This document shows, one piece after another, positions 1 to 11,826 of a DNA stretch of 44,839 bases. The stretch's first letter is position 1, and each line of letters opens with the position of its first letter. The notes beneath the pieces are model-generated. The model did not search any database. It saw only the letters and a list, made by a program, of their open reading frames with translations, and was not told the DNA's origin. Source of the DNA: Yersinia aldovae ATCC 35236 (lineage in GTDB: Bacteria > Pseudomonadota > Gammaproteobacteria > Enterobacterales > Enterobacteriaceae); the NCBI RefSeq assembly GCF_000173735.1, contig NZ_ACCB01000033.1, positions 1 to 44,839 on the forward strand. The letters run 5' to 3'. The position numbers were made by a program, and so were the translations under genes.

Positions 1-117
1 ACTCGGCCTGTGCCAAACGATATAGTGAAAAGAGCCTTCCCTCACCATCCAATTCTGCGCGGCGGGATTTTGTTCATTCACATCCATACCTAAACAACCT
101 GAAAGTACCAAGAGCAT
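1..117 (-). CDS. Possible 5' end of an unknown lipoprotein-like gene, cut by window edge
   Basis: On the minus strand an open frame runs from ATG at 117 (or ATG at 87) to the window edge with no stop. The first residues read MLLVLSGCLG, which contains a lipobox-like LSGC. An in-frame TAA lies directly upstream of the 117 ATG, so the apparent signal peptide would be too short and lack basic residues. Either the gene starts at 87 and the lipobox is chance, or the true signal peptide has been lost by a frameshift. No family recognised from the 39 visible residues. Confidence 0.3.
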   Translation of the reverse strand, partial: MLLVLSGCLGMDVNEQNPAAQNWMVREGSFHYIVWHRPS

Positions 118-311
118 TTAATATGATTATCGCTAATATCTACGATCAGGTATGAATAAATTACACATATACTTTAATCGTTGGGCGCTCCGGATAGAGT
201 CATGCCCTATAGGTCAGGATGATGATTATCACAGGGAAGGGCAGCTATAGCCTTTCTAAATCTCTGACGAAGGTAAGTAAAAGACACATATACACTTTTA
301 GGGGATCGCAT

Positions 312-2300
312 ATGTTCCAAGACCAAGACACGTCGATCCTCAATACCTACTTTGGTACTCATAGCCCTTTTTGGCGGCTTGCTTTTGATAGTCAGGCTCT
401 GGAATTGTCTGCAATTAAAGGGACAACAAATATTGCGATTCCCCTTAATTCAGTTCAAACCATGAAAATCCGCAGCTTAACCGGTATTACTTCCAGTCTG
501 CATGTTGAGATTGAGATATATGGTAATCCACTACATTTGCATCTTGTTGGCCGTAAAATTAACGACAAAGAGTGGGGAGGCACCGCTTCTGCCTATGCCG
601 ATACCGAAGCGGTCGCTCGCGATTTAGTGATGGGGCTTTCCTTTGCTGAGCAGGTGGTTTCTGAAGCCAATTCCGTTATTGTTATTCTCGATAAAGATGG
701 TTTTGTTCAACGTTTTAATCGCCTGAGCGAAGAATATACCGGGAAAAAAGAACAAGATGTTATTGGTAAAAATGTCTACGACTTGTTTATGACGCCCAAA
801 GAGGCCGCATCATCACGCAAAAATATTGAACGGTTCTTCCAACAAGGAGCATCTTATGAAGTTGAACGTTGGGTTAATACCGTAAAAGGAAAGCGTCTCT
901 TCTTATTCCGTAATAAGTTCGTTCACAGCGGTAGTGGAAAAAATGAGCGTTATCTAATCTGTTCAGGTACAGATATTACGAAAGAAAGGCGTGCCCAAGA
1001 GCGGCTCAGGATCTTGGCTAATACCGATATGATTACTGGCCTGCCGAATCGCCACGCTATTCATGAGCGCATTAACAGTGCAATTCAGACACGTTCTGAT
1101 ACCTCAGTAGGTATTATTTATCTCGATCTCGACAACTTCAAAAAAGTGAATGACCACTACGGCCATATGTTCGGTGACCGGTTACTGAAAGATGTTTCAT
1201 TAGCTATTTTAAGTTGTTTAGATGATAACGAAATGCTTGCCAGACTGGGTGGTGATGAATTTATTGTTCTGGTCGAAAATGCTACCTTGAGTAGACTTGA
1301 AGCAACGGCACAGCGAATTCTTACCCGAATGAAATTACCTTTCCGAATTGGGTTAATAGAAGTGTATACAGGTTGCTCTATCGGTATAGCACTATGCCCG
1401 GAACACGGGGATACATTGGAAAATATAATCCGTAGTGCAGATACCGCTATGTATACCGCGAAAGAACATGGAAAACAAACCTACTCAATTTTCTCACAAG
1501 AGATGAATAAAAAAGTCTCTGAATATATATGGCTTGATACCAATTTACGTAAAGGTCTGGAACAGCATCAGTTAAAAGTCTTCTATCAGCCCAAAATATC
1601 CAACAAATCCGGTAAAGTACACAGTGTCGAAGCATTAGTTCGTTGGCATTCGCCTGAGCGTGGTTTAATTGCTCCGGGTAAATTTATCTCTTATGCGGAA
1701 GAGTCAGGATTAATTGGGCCATTAGGCAAATGGGTACTGCAAACCGCGATGCAACAAGCTGTTGATTGGAAAGAACGTGGGATCAATCTAAGAGTTGCAG
1801 TCAATGTTTCTGCCCGCCAATTAATTGATGAAGCTATTGTAACCAGCTTTATTGAATCACTTGAGATCAGTAAGTTAGAGTCCAGTTTAGTCGATGTCGA
1901 GCTAACTGAGAGTTGTTTAATTGAAGATGAAAGTGCAGCTATCAACATCATGAAACAGTTGCGGCACTTGGGTGCTCAGGTTCATCTGGATGATTTTGGT
2001 ACTGGCTATTCTTCACTATCACAATTAGCTCGTATTCCTATTGATGCTATTAAGCTGGATCAAAGTTTTGTTCGTGATATTGATAATAATCCTATTTCAC
2101 AATCTTTGGTGAGAGCCATTATCGTGGTCGCTGAAGCACTCAAGATGCGGGTAATTGCGGAGGGTGTCGAAACCAAAGGAGAAGAACAATTCCTGGATTC
2201 TATCGGTGTTGATGAAAAACAAGGATTCTTTTACGCCAAACCAATGCCCGCAGATGAACTGGAGCATTGGCTGGTGACGCAACATCTTTCACCGAATTAA
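312..2300 (+). CDS. rpfR: PAS-GGDEF-EAL cyclic-di-GMP protein, RpfR/PdeR type DSF receptor
   Basis: This is a predicted cytoplasmic cyclic-di-GMP enzyme of 662 residues. Order: an N-terminal ~100-residue region equivalent to the RpfF-interaction domain of RpfR, a PAS domain (~108-225), a GGDEF domain with intact GGDEF at 313-317, and an EAL domain with EAL at 440-442, DDFGTGYSS and EGVET all kept. Both catalytic signatures look intact. In RpfR, binding of cis-2-unsaturated fatty acid signal to PAS raises phosphodiesterase activity. The frame opens further upstream at 219, but I chose ATG 312: AGGGG lies 7 nt before it and the length then matches E. coli PdeR (Gmr) and RpfR (~661-663). It converges with the rpfF-like gene, leaving 16 bp, as in Burkholderia. 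PdeR is the E. coli relative, so rpfR rests mainly on the neighbour. Confidence 0.85.
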   Translation: MFQDQDTSILNTYFGTHSPFWRLAFDSQALELSAIKGTTNIAIPLNSVQTMKIRSLTGITSSLHVEIEIYGNPLHLHLVGRKINDKEWGGTASAYADTEAVARDLVMGLSFAEQVVSEANSVIVILDKDGFVQRFNRLSEEYTGKKEQDVIGKNVYDLFMTPKEAASSRKNIERFFQQGASYEVERWVNTVKGKRLFLFRNKFVHSGSGKNERYLICSGTDITKERRAQERLRILANTDMITGLPNRHAIHERINSAIQTRSDTSVGIIYLDLDNFKKVNDHYGHMFGDRLLKDVSLAILSCLDDNEMLARLGGDEFIVLVENATLSRLEATAQRILTRMKLPFRIGLIEVYTGCSIGIALCPEHGDTLENIIRSADTAMYTAKEHGKQTYSIFSQEMNKKVSEYIWLDTNLRKGLEQHQLKVFYQPKISNKSGKVHSVEALVRWHSPERGLIAPGKFISYAEESGLIGPLGKWVLQTAMQQAVDWKERGINLRVAVNVSARQLIDEAIVTSFIESLEISKLESSLVDVELTESCLIEDESAAINIMKQLRHLGAQVHLDDFGTGYSSLSQLARIPIDAIKLDQSFVRDIDNNPISQSLVRAIIVVAEALKMRVIAEGVETKGEEQFLDSIGVDEKQGFFYAKPMPADELEHWLVTQHLSPN

Positions 2301-2316
2301 CGGCTTAAATAACACG

Positions 2317-3183
2317 CTATATCGCTTTAGGCATAACCGAAGTATGCCTATCCTGTAACAGGACTAATCGCTCAATATAGGCAATATCTTTTGGCTCAAT
2401 TGAAAAAACAGAATCAACCCAATCCTCAGTAATATCCATTAGCTCCGAACGCGTTAATTGTAAAACACGCTGGCGTACTCTCATCATCGCACGCATACCA
2501 TTTAGTTTTGGTCGGATCGTATCGATAAAAGTACGTGTTGCAATATACGCATCACCCGGCTGAAATAGCTTATCGACTAACCCTCGGCTCTCATACCATT
2601 CAGCGGCATGAGATTCACCAGACCAAATCAGCTGTTCGGCTACTCTCATTCCTGCTTTCCTGGCAACAAGCGAGTATCCCCCCATACCAGGAAACAAATT
2701 AAACGCAATCTCAGGAAATCCCATTCTGGCGGTGGTTTGGGCCAGAACAAAATGATGAGCCAGCGCAGCTTCAAATCCCCCCCCTAATGCACTGCCTTCA
2801 ATCATCGCAATTGATATCGCCCCAGTATCAAACCCTCTAGAGGCTGCGTGCACACAATCAACACAAGCGCGTGCATACGCCATTAGAGCCTCTCGTTTGT
2901 GATTCCTAATCATTTGTGCAAAAAAGCTTAAATCACCTCCAACATTAAACATATTTGGCACCACCGAGCCAGTTACCCAGAAATCAAAAGGTAATTTCGA
3001 CTCCTTAGCGGCCTGAGCCAATGTCATAATATTTTCGATTAGCTCCAGATTGAAACAAGGGCGTGGATTAGCACGAAGTAGCATCCATAGGGTATGGCGA
3101 CCTTCTTCATAATAAGCTGATATTTGAGATAAGTGCCCGGCTTCGGTGAAAGGGCGGCAACTTGGCAAATTAATCATATTCAT
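2317..3183 (-). CDS. rpfF: Crotonase-fold DSF-family signal synthase (RpfF-like)
   Basis: This 288-residue protein belongs to the enoyl-CoA hydratase/isomerase superfamily and matches RpfF, the dual dehydratase/thioesterase that makes cis-2-unsaturated fatty acid signals from 3-hydroxyacyl-ACP. Visible signatures: NVGGDLSFF (oxyanion region, ~80-88), SALGGGFEAAL with Glu138, and FPEIAFNLFPGMGGYS with Glu158. These correspond to the two catalytic glutamates of Xanthomonas RpfF (Glu141 and Glu161). Length equals the family norm (~289). ATG 3183 is the default start; ATG 3177 two codons on has a better-spaced GGA, so the start is uncertain by two residues. Its partner is the convergent PAS-GGDEF-EAL gene. 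A simple fatty-acid oxidation crotonase is less likely because the RpfF-specific motifs and length are kept. Confidence 0.85.
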   Translation of the reverse strand: MNMINLPSCRPFTEAGHLSQISAYYEEGRHTLWMLLRANPRPCFNLELIENIMTLAQAAKESKLPFDFWVTGSVVPNMFNVGGDLSFFAQMIRNHKREALMAYARACVDCVHAASRGFDTGAISIAMIEGSALGGGFEAALAHHFVLAQTTARMGFPEIAFNLFPGMGGYSLVARKAGMRVAEQLIWSGESHAAEWYESRGLVDKLFQPGDAYIATRTFIDTIRPKLNGMRAMMRVRQRVLQLTRSELMDITEDWVDSVFSIEPKDIAYIERLVLLQDRHTSVMPKAI

Positions 3184-3377
3184 ATTCCATCCAATGAGTC
3201 AGTTGAACACATAAAGAACTATTTCTGCCTATTCCCCCCTTACGGAAGAGCTAAATTGGCCCTGATAGGCTGATTTAGGCTGGCAGATAAATAGTGAGTC
3301 ACCCGCTGGATAAATGATGAAAAAAACTGAATACTATGGATAAATACTCACTGTGTTTTATCCCTGATGGATTTTTT

Positions 3378-4563
3378 ATGCTGCAAATTTTGCATTTTCT
3401 TTTGGCGTTAGCCGCTATTGCAATACTGGCCTTGCTTGTCAGTCGTGATCGTAAGAGTATTAGACTACGTTTTATCTTTCAGTTATTAGTTATAGAGATT
3501 ACTCTCGCTTATTTCTTTCTACATTCAGAAAGTGGGCTGAGTGCCATACAGTATTTCGCTGGATTATTTGAAGCCTTAATGAAGTTTGCTGCTATAGGCA
3601 CTAGCTTTGTTTTTGGCAACATGAATGAACTAGGCTTGGCATTTATATTCCTTAACGTTCTTTGCCCTATCATTTTTGTTTCCGCGCTGATTGGTATTTT
3701 GCAGCATTTTCGTATATTACCGTTGATTATCAGGGTGGTCGGTACGCTCTTGTCTAAAGTAAACGGTATGGGGAAATTGGAGTCGTTTAATGCTGTAAGC
3801 ACTCTGATTCTGGGGCAATCAGAAAATTTCATTGCCTACAAAGGGATTATTGCCGATATCTCACCACGCCGAATGTACACAATGGCCGCTACAGCAATGT
3901 CGACAGTATCTATGTCGATTGTCAGTGCCTATATGACGATGCTGGAGCCAAAATTTGTAGTTGCCGCATTAATACTGAACATGTTCAGTACATTTATCAT
4001 ACTCTCTATTATTAACCCGTATCCGGTGGCAGAAGAGCCTGAATTAAAGTTAAATAAGCTCCACGAAGATCAAAATTTCTTTGAGATGCTTGGTGAATAT
4101 ATCCTGGCCGGGTTTAAAATCGCCATGATTATAGCCGCAATGTTAATTGGGTTTATTGCTCTAATTTCTGCCGTTAATGCTTTATTTAGTGCTTTATTCA
4201 GTATCAGTTTCCAAGAAATTTTGGGATATCTATTTTATCCTCTGGCCTTACTGATTGGTATTCCAGCTCAGGATGCATTAAATGCTGGTAGCATTATGGC
4301 CACTAAGTTAGTAGCAAATGAGTTCGTCGCCATGATCGAGTTAAAAAAAAGTTGCAGCCGAGATGTCGCCACGAGGTTTGGGTATCCTTTCGGTCTTTTT
4401 AGTCTCTTTTGCTAACTTTGCTTCAATTGGAATTGTAGCTGGTGCCATTAAAGGGCTGAATGAGCAGCAAGGCAATGTGGTCTCACGATTCGGATTAAAA
4501 CTGGTATACGGTGCAACTTTAGTTAGTTTACTTTCTGCTGCCATTACAGGGCTTGTCTTGTAA
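3378..4563 (+). pseudogene. nupC: NupC-type nucleoside:H+ symporter, frameshifted near its 3' end
   Basis: The translation follows E. coli NupC (concentrative nucleoside transporter, inner membrane) throughout: [40 protein letters not shown] and [21 protein letters not shown] run of eight A at 4343-4350 shifts the frame. The first frame stops at 4415, while the remaining ~70 residues, including the last membrane segments, continue in another frame from 4351 to 4563. Seven A would restore [13 protein letters not shown] and a ~395-residue protein (NupC is 400). ATG 3378 is chosen because [20 protein letters not shown] aligns with the NupC start. Either a recent null allele, a transcriptional-slippage site, or a homopolymer sequencing error. 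Confidence 0.85.
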
Positions 4564-4599
4564 CAAACTTGTTCGCAACGCATAAAGACAATGATAACA

Positions 4600-4636
4600 C
4601 TGGCCTTTTACCTCACGTTTGGAGATAAAAGGCCAG
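4600..4636. terminator. Hairpin between convergent nupC and DUF3574 gene
   Basis: A perfect 11-bp inverted repeat (CTGGCCTTTTA / TAAAAGGCCAG) with a 15-nt loop lies between the two convergent genes. The internal T and A runs could serve both strands, so a bidirectional terminator is the likely role. Confidence 0.6.
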
Positions 4637-4659
4637 TAGCTCTGGCTCAATACCTACTG

Positions 4660-5121
4660 TTAGAAATCCACACAAACACGAGTATCAACCCGCATAACCG
4701 ATTCTTGAGCAAACAACTGTTTATAGCGAGTACGCAAAGTTTCAATAGCAGTTTCTTTGTCATCTTTATGGATCAGCACCAGCGCCTTACTGTTTTCTTT
4801 GGCTACAGTGCCATCATTTCCCAACCATTGCCCTTTAGCATCAATAACTGTCAGGCCCTCTTTGAAGAGGCTGGCCACATCATTATCAACAAAAGACTGC
4901 CATTCAGTGGATGAAATAACTGGACCATGAGGCCGGTTCAAACCAAAGTAGAGCATCGTTTGTGTCATCTGTTGGCCTTTAGTACATATTTGAGCCGGTA
5001 CTTTAGTGGCTGTAATTTCATGGTGCACATGATCAACACAACCACTCAATAACGCCCCGAAGATAACAATACCGGTAAATAATAGCGTTCTATATTGAAA
5101 ATAACTAACCTGTTTTACCAT
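4660..5121 (-). CDS. DUF3574-family lipoprotein
   Basis: A predicted 153-residue outer- or periplasm-facing lipoprotein. The N-terminus has Lys3 and Arg11, a hydrophobic stretch and a lipobox LLSGC with the acylated Cys28. The mature part carries the DUF3574 pattern: MLYFGLNRP, then STEWQSFVDNDV, GLTVIDAKGQW and a terminal DTRVCVDF. The family has no established function. ATG 5121 is preferred to the longer frame start at 5148 because GGTGAG lies about 6 nt before it and the signal peptide is then of normal length. It is monocistronic, convergent with nupC. Confidence 0.8.
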   Translation of the reverse strand: MVKQVSYFQYRTLLFTGIVIFGALLSGCVDHVHHEITATKVPAQICTKGQQMTQTMLYFGLNRPHGPVISSTEWQSFVDNDVASLFKEGLTVIDAKGQWLGNDGTVAKENSKALVLIHKDDKETAIETLRTRYKQLFAQESVMRVDTRVCVDF

Positions 5122-5433
5122 GAAAAAACTCACCGAAATAAAAGACAAACAGAGAGAAAATTACCATCCACTGACTAACTCTGCAATCGAACAGAAATAA
5201 TCACTACAGGCTATAATCAAGCGGTTACAATACGAATAAACGTGATTTATTTGCAATTTTAATAATGTTATATTGTTTATATTAAATTATATTAACCATA
5301 CATATCAATAAGATAATAAAATAAAAGATTAGTTTAACTAATCCAAATTGTATAACTTAGAAAATCTCAGTCGCGACAGCCTGGCTTAGTGATTACCATG
5401 CGGTCTTTGTTGTCGGTTAAAATTTGACTCATT
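5122..5433. other. AT-rich intergenic region between divergent genes
   Basis: About 312 bp very rich in A and T, between the divergent DUF3574 lipoprotein gene and yicG. It presumably holds both promoters. I see no strong -35/-10 pair, RNA gene or repeat that I would defend. Confidence 0.5.
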
Positions 5434-6051
5434 ATGCTACTCAGTGTTCTTTATATTATTGGTATTACCGCTGAAGCCATGACCGGGGCACTGGCTGCTG
5501 GTCGCCGTCAAATGGATATGTTTGGCGTTATTATTATTGCATCAGCAACCGCTATTGGTGGCGGGTCGGTCAGAGATATGCTGCTGGGCCATTATCCACT
5601 TGGCTGGGTAAAACACCCTGAATATATTGTGATTGTTGCCATTGCCGCAATAGTTACAACCTGGATGGCTCCACTAATGAAACACTTACGCCACCTATTT
5701 TTAGTACTTGATGCTATCGGCCTGATTGTTTTCTCAATTATTGGTGCACAGATTGCTCTCGATATGGGCCACAGTACCATTATTGCCGCTATTGCCGCAG
5801 TGATTACCGGCGTCTTTGGTGGAGTGCTGCGCGATATGTTTTGCAACTGTATTCCTTTAGTCTTTCAAAAAGAGATCTATGCCGGTATCTCGTTTGCCGC
5901 AGCCTGGATTTATATTGCACTGCAATATACGCCACTTTCCCATAACTGGGTCGTGATCATTACACTTGCGACCGGACTAAGTGCTCGATTACTTGCTTTA
6001 AGGTTCCGGCTTGGCCTGCCGATATTCAAATACGAGCACCCGGACCATTAA
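5434..6051 (+). CDS. yicG: YicG, TRIC/UPF0126-family inner-membrane protein
   Basis: This 205-residue protein matches E. coli YicG (205 aa) closely from the first residues ([20 protein letters not shown]). It has two similar halves of about three membrane segments each, with [11 protein letters not shown] (~43-53) and the paralogous [11 protein letters not shown] in the second half. These GG.xRD motifs mark the TRIC cation-channel family; the physiological substrate of YicG is not settled (glycine-related roles have been proposed). It is the first gene of the conserved yicG-ligB-gmk block and is convergent with ligB. Confidence 0.9.
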   Translation: MLLSVLYIIGITAEAMTGALAAGRRQMDMFGVIIIASATAIGGGSVRDMLLGHYPLGWVKHPEYIVIVAIAAIVTTWMAPLMKHLRHLFLVLDAIGLIVFSIIGAQIALDMGHSTIIAAIAAVITGVFGGVLRDMFCNCIPLVFQKEIYAGISFAAAWIYIALQYTPLSHNWVVIITLATGLSARLLALRFRLGLPIFKYEHPDH

Positions 6052-6057
6052 GCTTTT

Positions 6058-8677
<2,620 letters not shown>

Positions 8678-8731
8678 ACCGAGTTTCAGTATCATGCCCC
8701 GTCATTTCGTCACCTGTGGAGTAGCAGAATT

Positions 8732-9007
8732 ATGGCACGCGTAACTGTTCAAGACGCTGTAGAGAAAATTGGTAACCGTTTTGACCTGGTGTTGGTCGCT
8801 GCTCGTCGGGCACGTCAAATCCAGTCCGGCGGTAAAGACGCACTGGTTCCAGAAGAAAACGATAAAGTTACTGTGATTGCGTTGCGTGAAATCGAAGAAG
8901 GCCTGATTACTAATCAGATTCTCGATGTGCGTGAACGCCAGGAGCAGCAAGAGCAGGAAGCCGCAGAGATCCAAGCGGTAACTGCTATTGCTGAAGGTCG
9001 TCGTTAA
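8732..9007 (+). CDS. rpoZ: RNA polymerase omega subunit
   Basis: The 91-residue omega subunit ([19 protein letters not shown]) supports beta-prime folding and in enterobacteria contributes to ppGpp binding site 1. Length and N-terminus match E. coli RpoZ. It lies 54 bp after gmk and 18 bp before the spoT start, so it is probably cotranscribed with both. Confidence 0.97.
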
Positions 9008-9025
9008 TTAGACAGCGAGTCTGCC

Positions 9026-11128
9026 TTGTACCTGTTTGAAAGCCTGAATCTGCTGATTCAACGTTACCTGCCAGAGGAGCAGATTAAGCGCCTCAAACAG
9101 GCATATCTTGTCGCGCGTGATGCTCACGAGGGTCAGACACGCTCCAGTGGTGAGCCATATATCACTCACCCGGTTGCTGTGGCCTGTATTCTCGCGGAGA
9201 TGCGGCTCGATTACGAAACCTTAATGGCGGCGCTGTTACATGACGTCATTGAAGACACACCTGCCACATATCAAGATATGGAGCAGTTGTTTGGGAAAAG
9301 CGTAGCCGAGCTGGTCGAGGGTGTTTCTAAACTCGATAAACTGAACTTCCGTGATAAGAAAGAAGCCCAGGCGGAGAATTTCCGCAAAATGATCATGGCG
9401 ATGGTGCAGGATATCCGCGTCATTTTGATCAAACTGGCTGACCGCACCCATAATATGCGAACGCTGGGTTCTTTACGCCCAGATAAGCGCCGCCGCATTG
9501 CTCGCGAAACCCTTGAAATATATAGCCCACTCGCCCATCGGCTGGGTATTCATCATTTAAAAACTGAGCTGGAAGAGCTGGGTTTTGAAGCGCTCTACCC
9601 CAATCGCTACCGCGTGATTAAAGAAGTAGTGAAAGCCGCGCGTGGTAACCGCAAAGAGATGATTCAAAAAATTCTGGCGGAGATTGAAGGGCGTCTGACA
9701 GAAGCGGGGATTCCGTGCCGCGTCAGTGGCCGTGAAAAGCATCTTTATTCCATCTATTGCAAGATGAACCTGAAAGAACAGCGTTTCCACTCTATCATGG
9801 ATATCTATGCTTTTCGGGTTATCGTCAAAGAAGTCGATACGTGCTATCGGGTGTTGGGTCAGGCTCATAGCCTGTATAAACCGCGTCCTGGCCGAGTTAA
9901 AGACTATATTGCCATCCCTAAGGCTAACGGCTATCAATCGTTGCATACTTCATTAATCGGCCCTCATGGGGTGCCGGTTGAGGTGCAAATCCGTACTGAA
10001 GATATGGATCAGATGGCTGAAATGGGGGTTGCTGCACACTGGGCTTATAAAGAGCAAGGTGAGTCCGGCACCACCGCACAGATCCGCGCTCAGCGCTGGA
10101 TGCAAAGTTTGTTGGAGTTACAGCAAAGTGCGGGCAGCTCATTTGAATTTATCGAAAGTGTAAAATCTGATTTATTCCCTGATGAGATTTACGTTTTCAC
10201 CCCAGAAGGCCGCATTGTCGAACTTCCTGCCGGTGCAACGCCTGTCGATTTTGCTTATGCCGTGCATACCGATATTGGTCATGCCTGTGTCGGCGCGCGC
10301 GTTGACCGCCAGCCCTATCCGCTTTCTCAAGCACTGAGCAGTGGCCAGACGGTGGAGATAATTACAGCGCCTGGCGCACGGCCTAATGCCGCCTGGCTGA
10401 ATTTTGTTGTTAGCTCTAAAGCGCGAGCCAAAATTCGCCAATTGCTGAAAAATCTTAAACGTGACGAATCGGTAAGCCTTGGCCGCCGATTGCTGAATCA
10501 TGCCTTAGGAAATGGCCGTAAATTGTCTGATATTTCTGAAGAAAATATCAAACATGAATTGGATCGCATGAAGCTGGCGACACTGGATGATTTACTGGCA
10601 GAAATTGGTTTAGGTAATGCCATGAGTGTGGTGGTGGCTAAAAACCTGCTGGGTGACCCATCCTCGCTGGCAACGTCCGGGACGCGGAATCTGGCAATCA
10701 GAGGTGCTGATGGTGTACTTATCACCTTTGCCAAGTGCTGTCGCCCGATTCCAGGTGATCCTATTATTGCGCATATCAGCCCGGGTAAGGGGTTGGTTAT
10801 CCATCACGAATCCTGCCGTAATATTCGTGGCTACCAGAAAGAACCTGAGAAGTTTATGGCGGTTGAGTGGGACAAAGAGACTGAGCAAGAGTTTATTGCT
10901 GAAATTAAAGTCGATATGTTCAACCAGCAAGGGGCTCTGGCGAACCTGACCGCAGCAATTAATGCAGCCGAATCTAATATTCAGAGCCTGAATACAGAAG
11001 AGAAAGATGGCCGGGTATACAGCGCCTTTATTCGCCTGACTACCCGTGACCGAGTCCATCTGGCTAACATTATGCGTAAAATTCGTATCATGCCCGATGT
11101 AGTTAAAGTCAGTCGTAATCGCAATTAG
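9026..11128 (+). CDS. spoT: Bifunctional (p)ppGpp hydrolase/synthetase SpoT
   Basis: SpoT degrades (p)ppGpp and weakly makes it, setting the stringent response to carbon, fatty-acid and iron stress. At 700 residues it matches E. coli SpoT (702). Order: HD hydrolase with HDVIED (~72-77), synthetase-like domain (MGVAAHWAYKEQ near 332-343), TGS domain (IYVFTPEGRIVELPAGATPVDFAY region), zinc-finger-like CCRPIPGDPI, and a C-terminal ACT domain. Translation starts at TTG 9026, as in E. coli; no ATG gives the conserved MYLFESLN start. A two-residue shortening and sequence change near 550-565 is the main difference from E. coli. Followed by trmH after 5 nt. Confidence 0.97.
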   Translation: MYLFESLNLLIQRYLPEEQIKRLKQAYLVARDAHEGQTRSSGEPYITHPVAVACILAEMRLDYETLMAALLHDVIEDTPATYQDMEQLFGKSVAELVEGVSKLDKLNFRDKKEAQAENFRKMIMAMVQDIRVILIKLADRTHNMRTLGSLRPDKRRRIARETLEIYSPLAHRLGIHHLKTELEELGFEALYPNRYRVIKEVVKAARGNRKEMIQKILAEIEGRLTEAGIPCRVSGREKHLYSIYCKMNLKEQRFHSIMDIYAFRVIVKEVDTCYRVLGQAHSLYKPRPGRVKDYIAIPKANGYQSLHTSLIGPHGVPVEVQIRTEDMDQMAEMGVAAHWAYKEQGESGTTAQIRAQRWMQSLLELQQSAGSSFEFIESVKSDLFPDEIYVFTPEGRIVELPAGATPVDFAYAVHTDIGHACVGARVDRQPYPLSQALSSGQTVEIITAPGARPNAAWLNFVVSSKARAKIRQLLKNLKRDESVSLGRRLLNHALGNGRKLSDISEENIKHELDRMKLATLDDLLAEIGLGNAMSVVVAKNLLGDPSSLATSGTRNLAIRGADGVLITFAKCCRPIPGDPIIAHISPGKGLVIHHESCRNIRGYQKEPEKFMAVEWDKETEQEFIAEIKVDMFNQQGALANLTAAINAAESNIQSLNTEEKDGRVYSAFIRLTTRDRVHLANIMRKIRIMPDVVKVSRNRN

Positions 11129-11133
11129 CGCCT

Positions 11134-11826
11134 ATGAATCCTCAACGCTATGCGCGTATATGTGAAATGCTTACGACCAGGCAGCCAGACCTAACGGTTT
11201 GCCTGGAAGAAGTGCATAAACCTCATAATGTCTCTGCAATTATTCGCACTGCCGACGCTGTTGGTATCCATCAAGTTCATGCTATTTGGCCAACGACTCA
11301 AATGTACACGCGGCTCTCCTCTGCTGCTGGCAGCAATAGTTGGGTACAGGTCAAAACACACACTCATATTGCCGGTGCCATTGCTCATCTTAAATCACAA
11401 GATATGCAAATACTGGCGACTCATCTGTCTGATAAAGCTGTTGATTTCCGTGAAATCGACTATACCCGTCCAACCTGTATTTTGATGGGGCAGGAGAAAA
11501 CCGGTATCTCTGAAGAAGCTCTGGCACTGGCGGATCAAGACATCATTATTCCGATGATCGGCATGGTGCAATCGCTTAATGTTTCAGTCGCTTCGGCGTT
11601 AATTTTATATGAAGCCCAACGGCAGCGGCAAAATGCGGGCATGTATCAGCGAACCCAGAGTGTTTTGTCAGAAAATGAACAACAGCGACTACTGTTTGAG
11701 GGCGGCTACCCAGTATTGGCGCACGTTGCTAAACGTAAAGGGCTGGCTCAACCCCATATTGATGAGCAGGGTCAGGTCATTGCCGATGCGCAATGGTGGT
11801 CTGCCATGCAATCCACGGAGTCTTAG
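11134..11826 (+). CDS. trmH: tRNA (guanosine(18)-2'-O)-methyltransferase
   Basis: TrmH (SpoU) methylates the ribose of G18 in the D-loop of tRNAs using S-adenosylmethionine. Length 230 (E. coli 229). The SPOUT trefoil-knot motifs are all present: HKPHNVSAIIRTADAVG (motif 1), LMGQEKTGIS (motif 2) and MVQSLNVSVASALILYE (motif 3). It begins 5 nt after spoT and its stop codon abuts the recG ATG, so the three genes are translationally close. Confidence 0.96.
   Translation: MNPQRYARICEMLTTRQPDLTVCLEEVHKPHNVSAIIRTADAVGIHQVHAIWPTTQMYTRLSSAAGSNSWVQVKTHTHIAGAIAHLKSQDMQILATHLSDKAVDFREIDYTRPTCILMGQEKTGISEEALALADQDIIIPMIGMVQSLNVSVASALILYEAQRQRQNAGMYQRTQSVLSENEQQRLLFEGGYPVLAHVAKRKGLAQPHIDEQGQVIADAQWWSAMQSTES

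Noticed and set aside
219-311. 31-residue N-terminal extension of the PAS-GGDEF-EAL protein
   Set aside because: ATG 312 has a good ribosome-binding site and gives the family length.
4343-4350. Programmed frameshifting in nupC
   Set aside because: NupC is a single-frame protein in relatives and there is no stimulatory structure I can see; slippage remains only a possibility.
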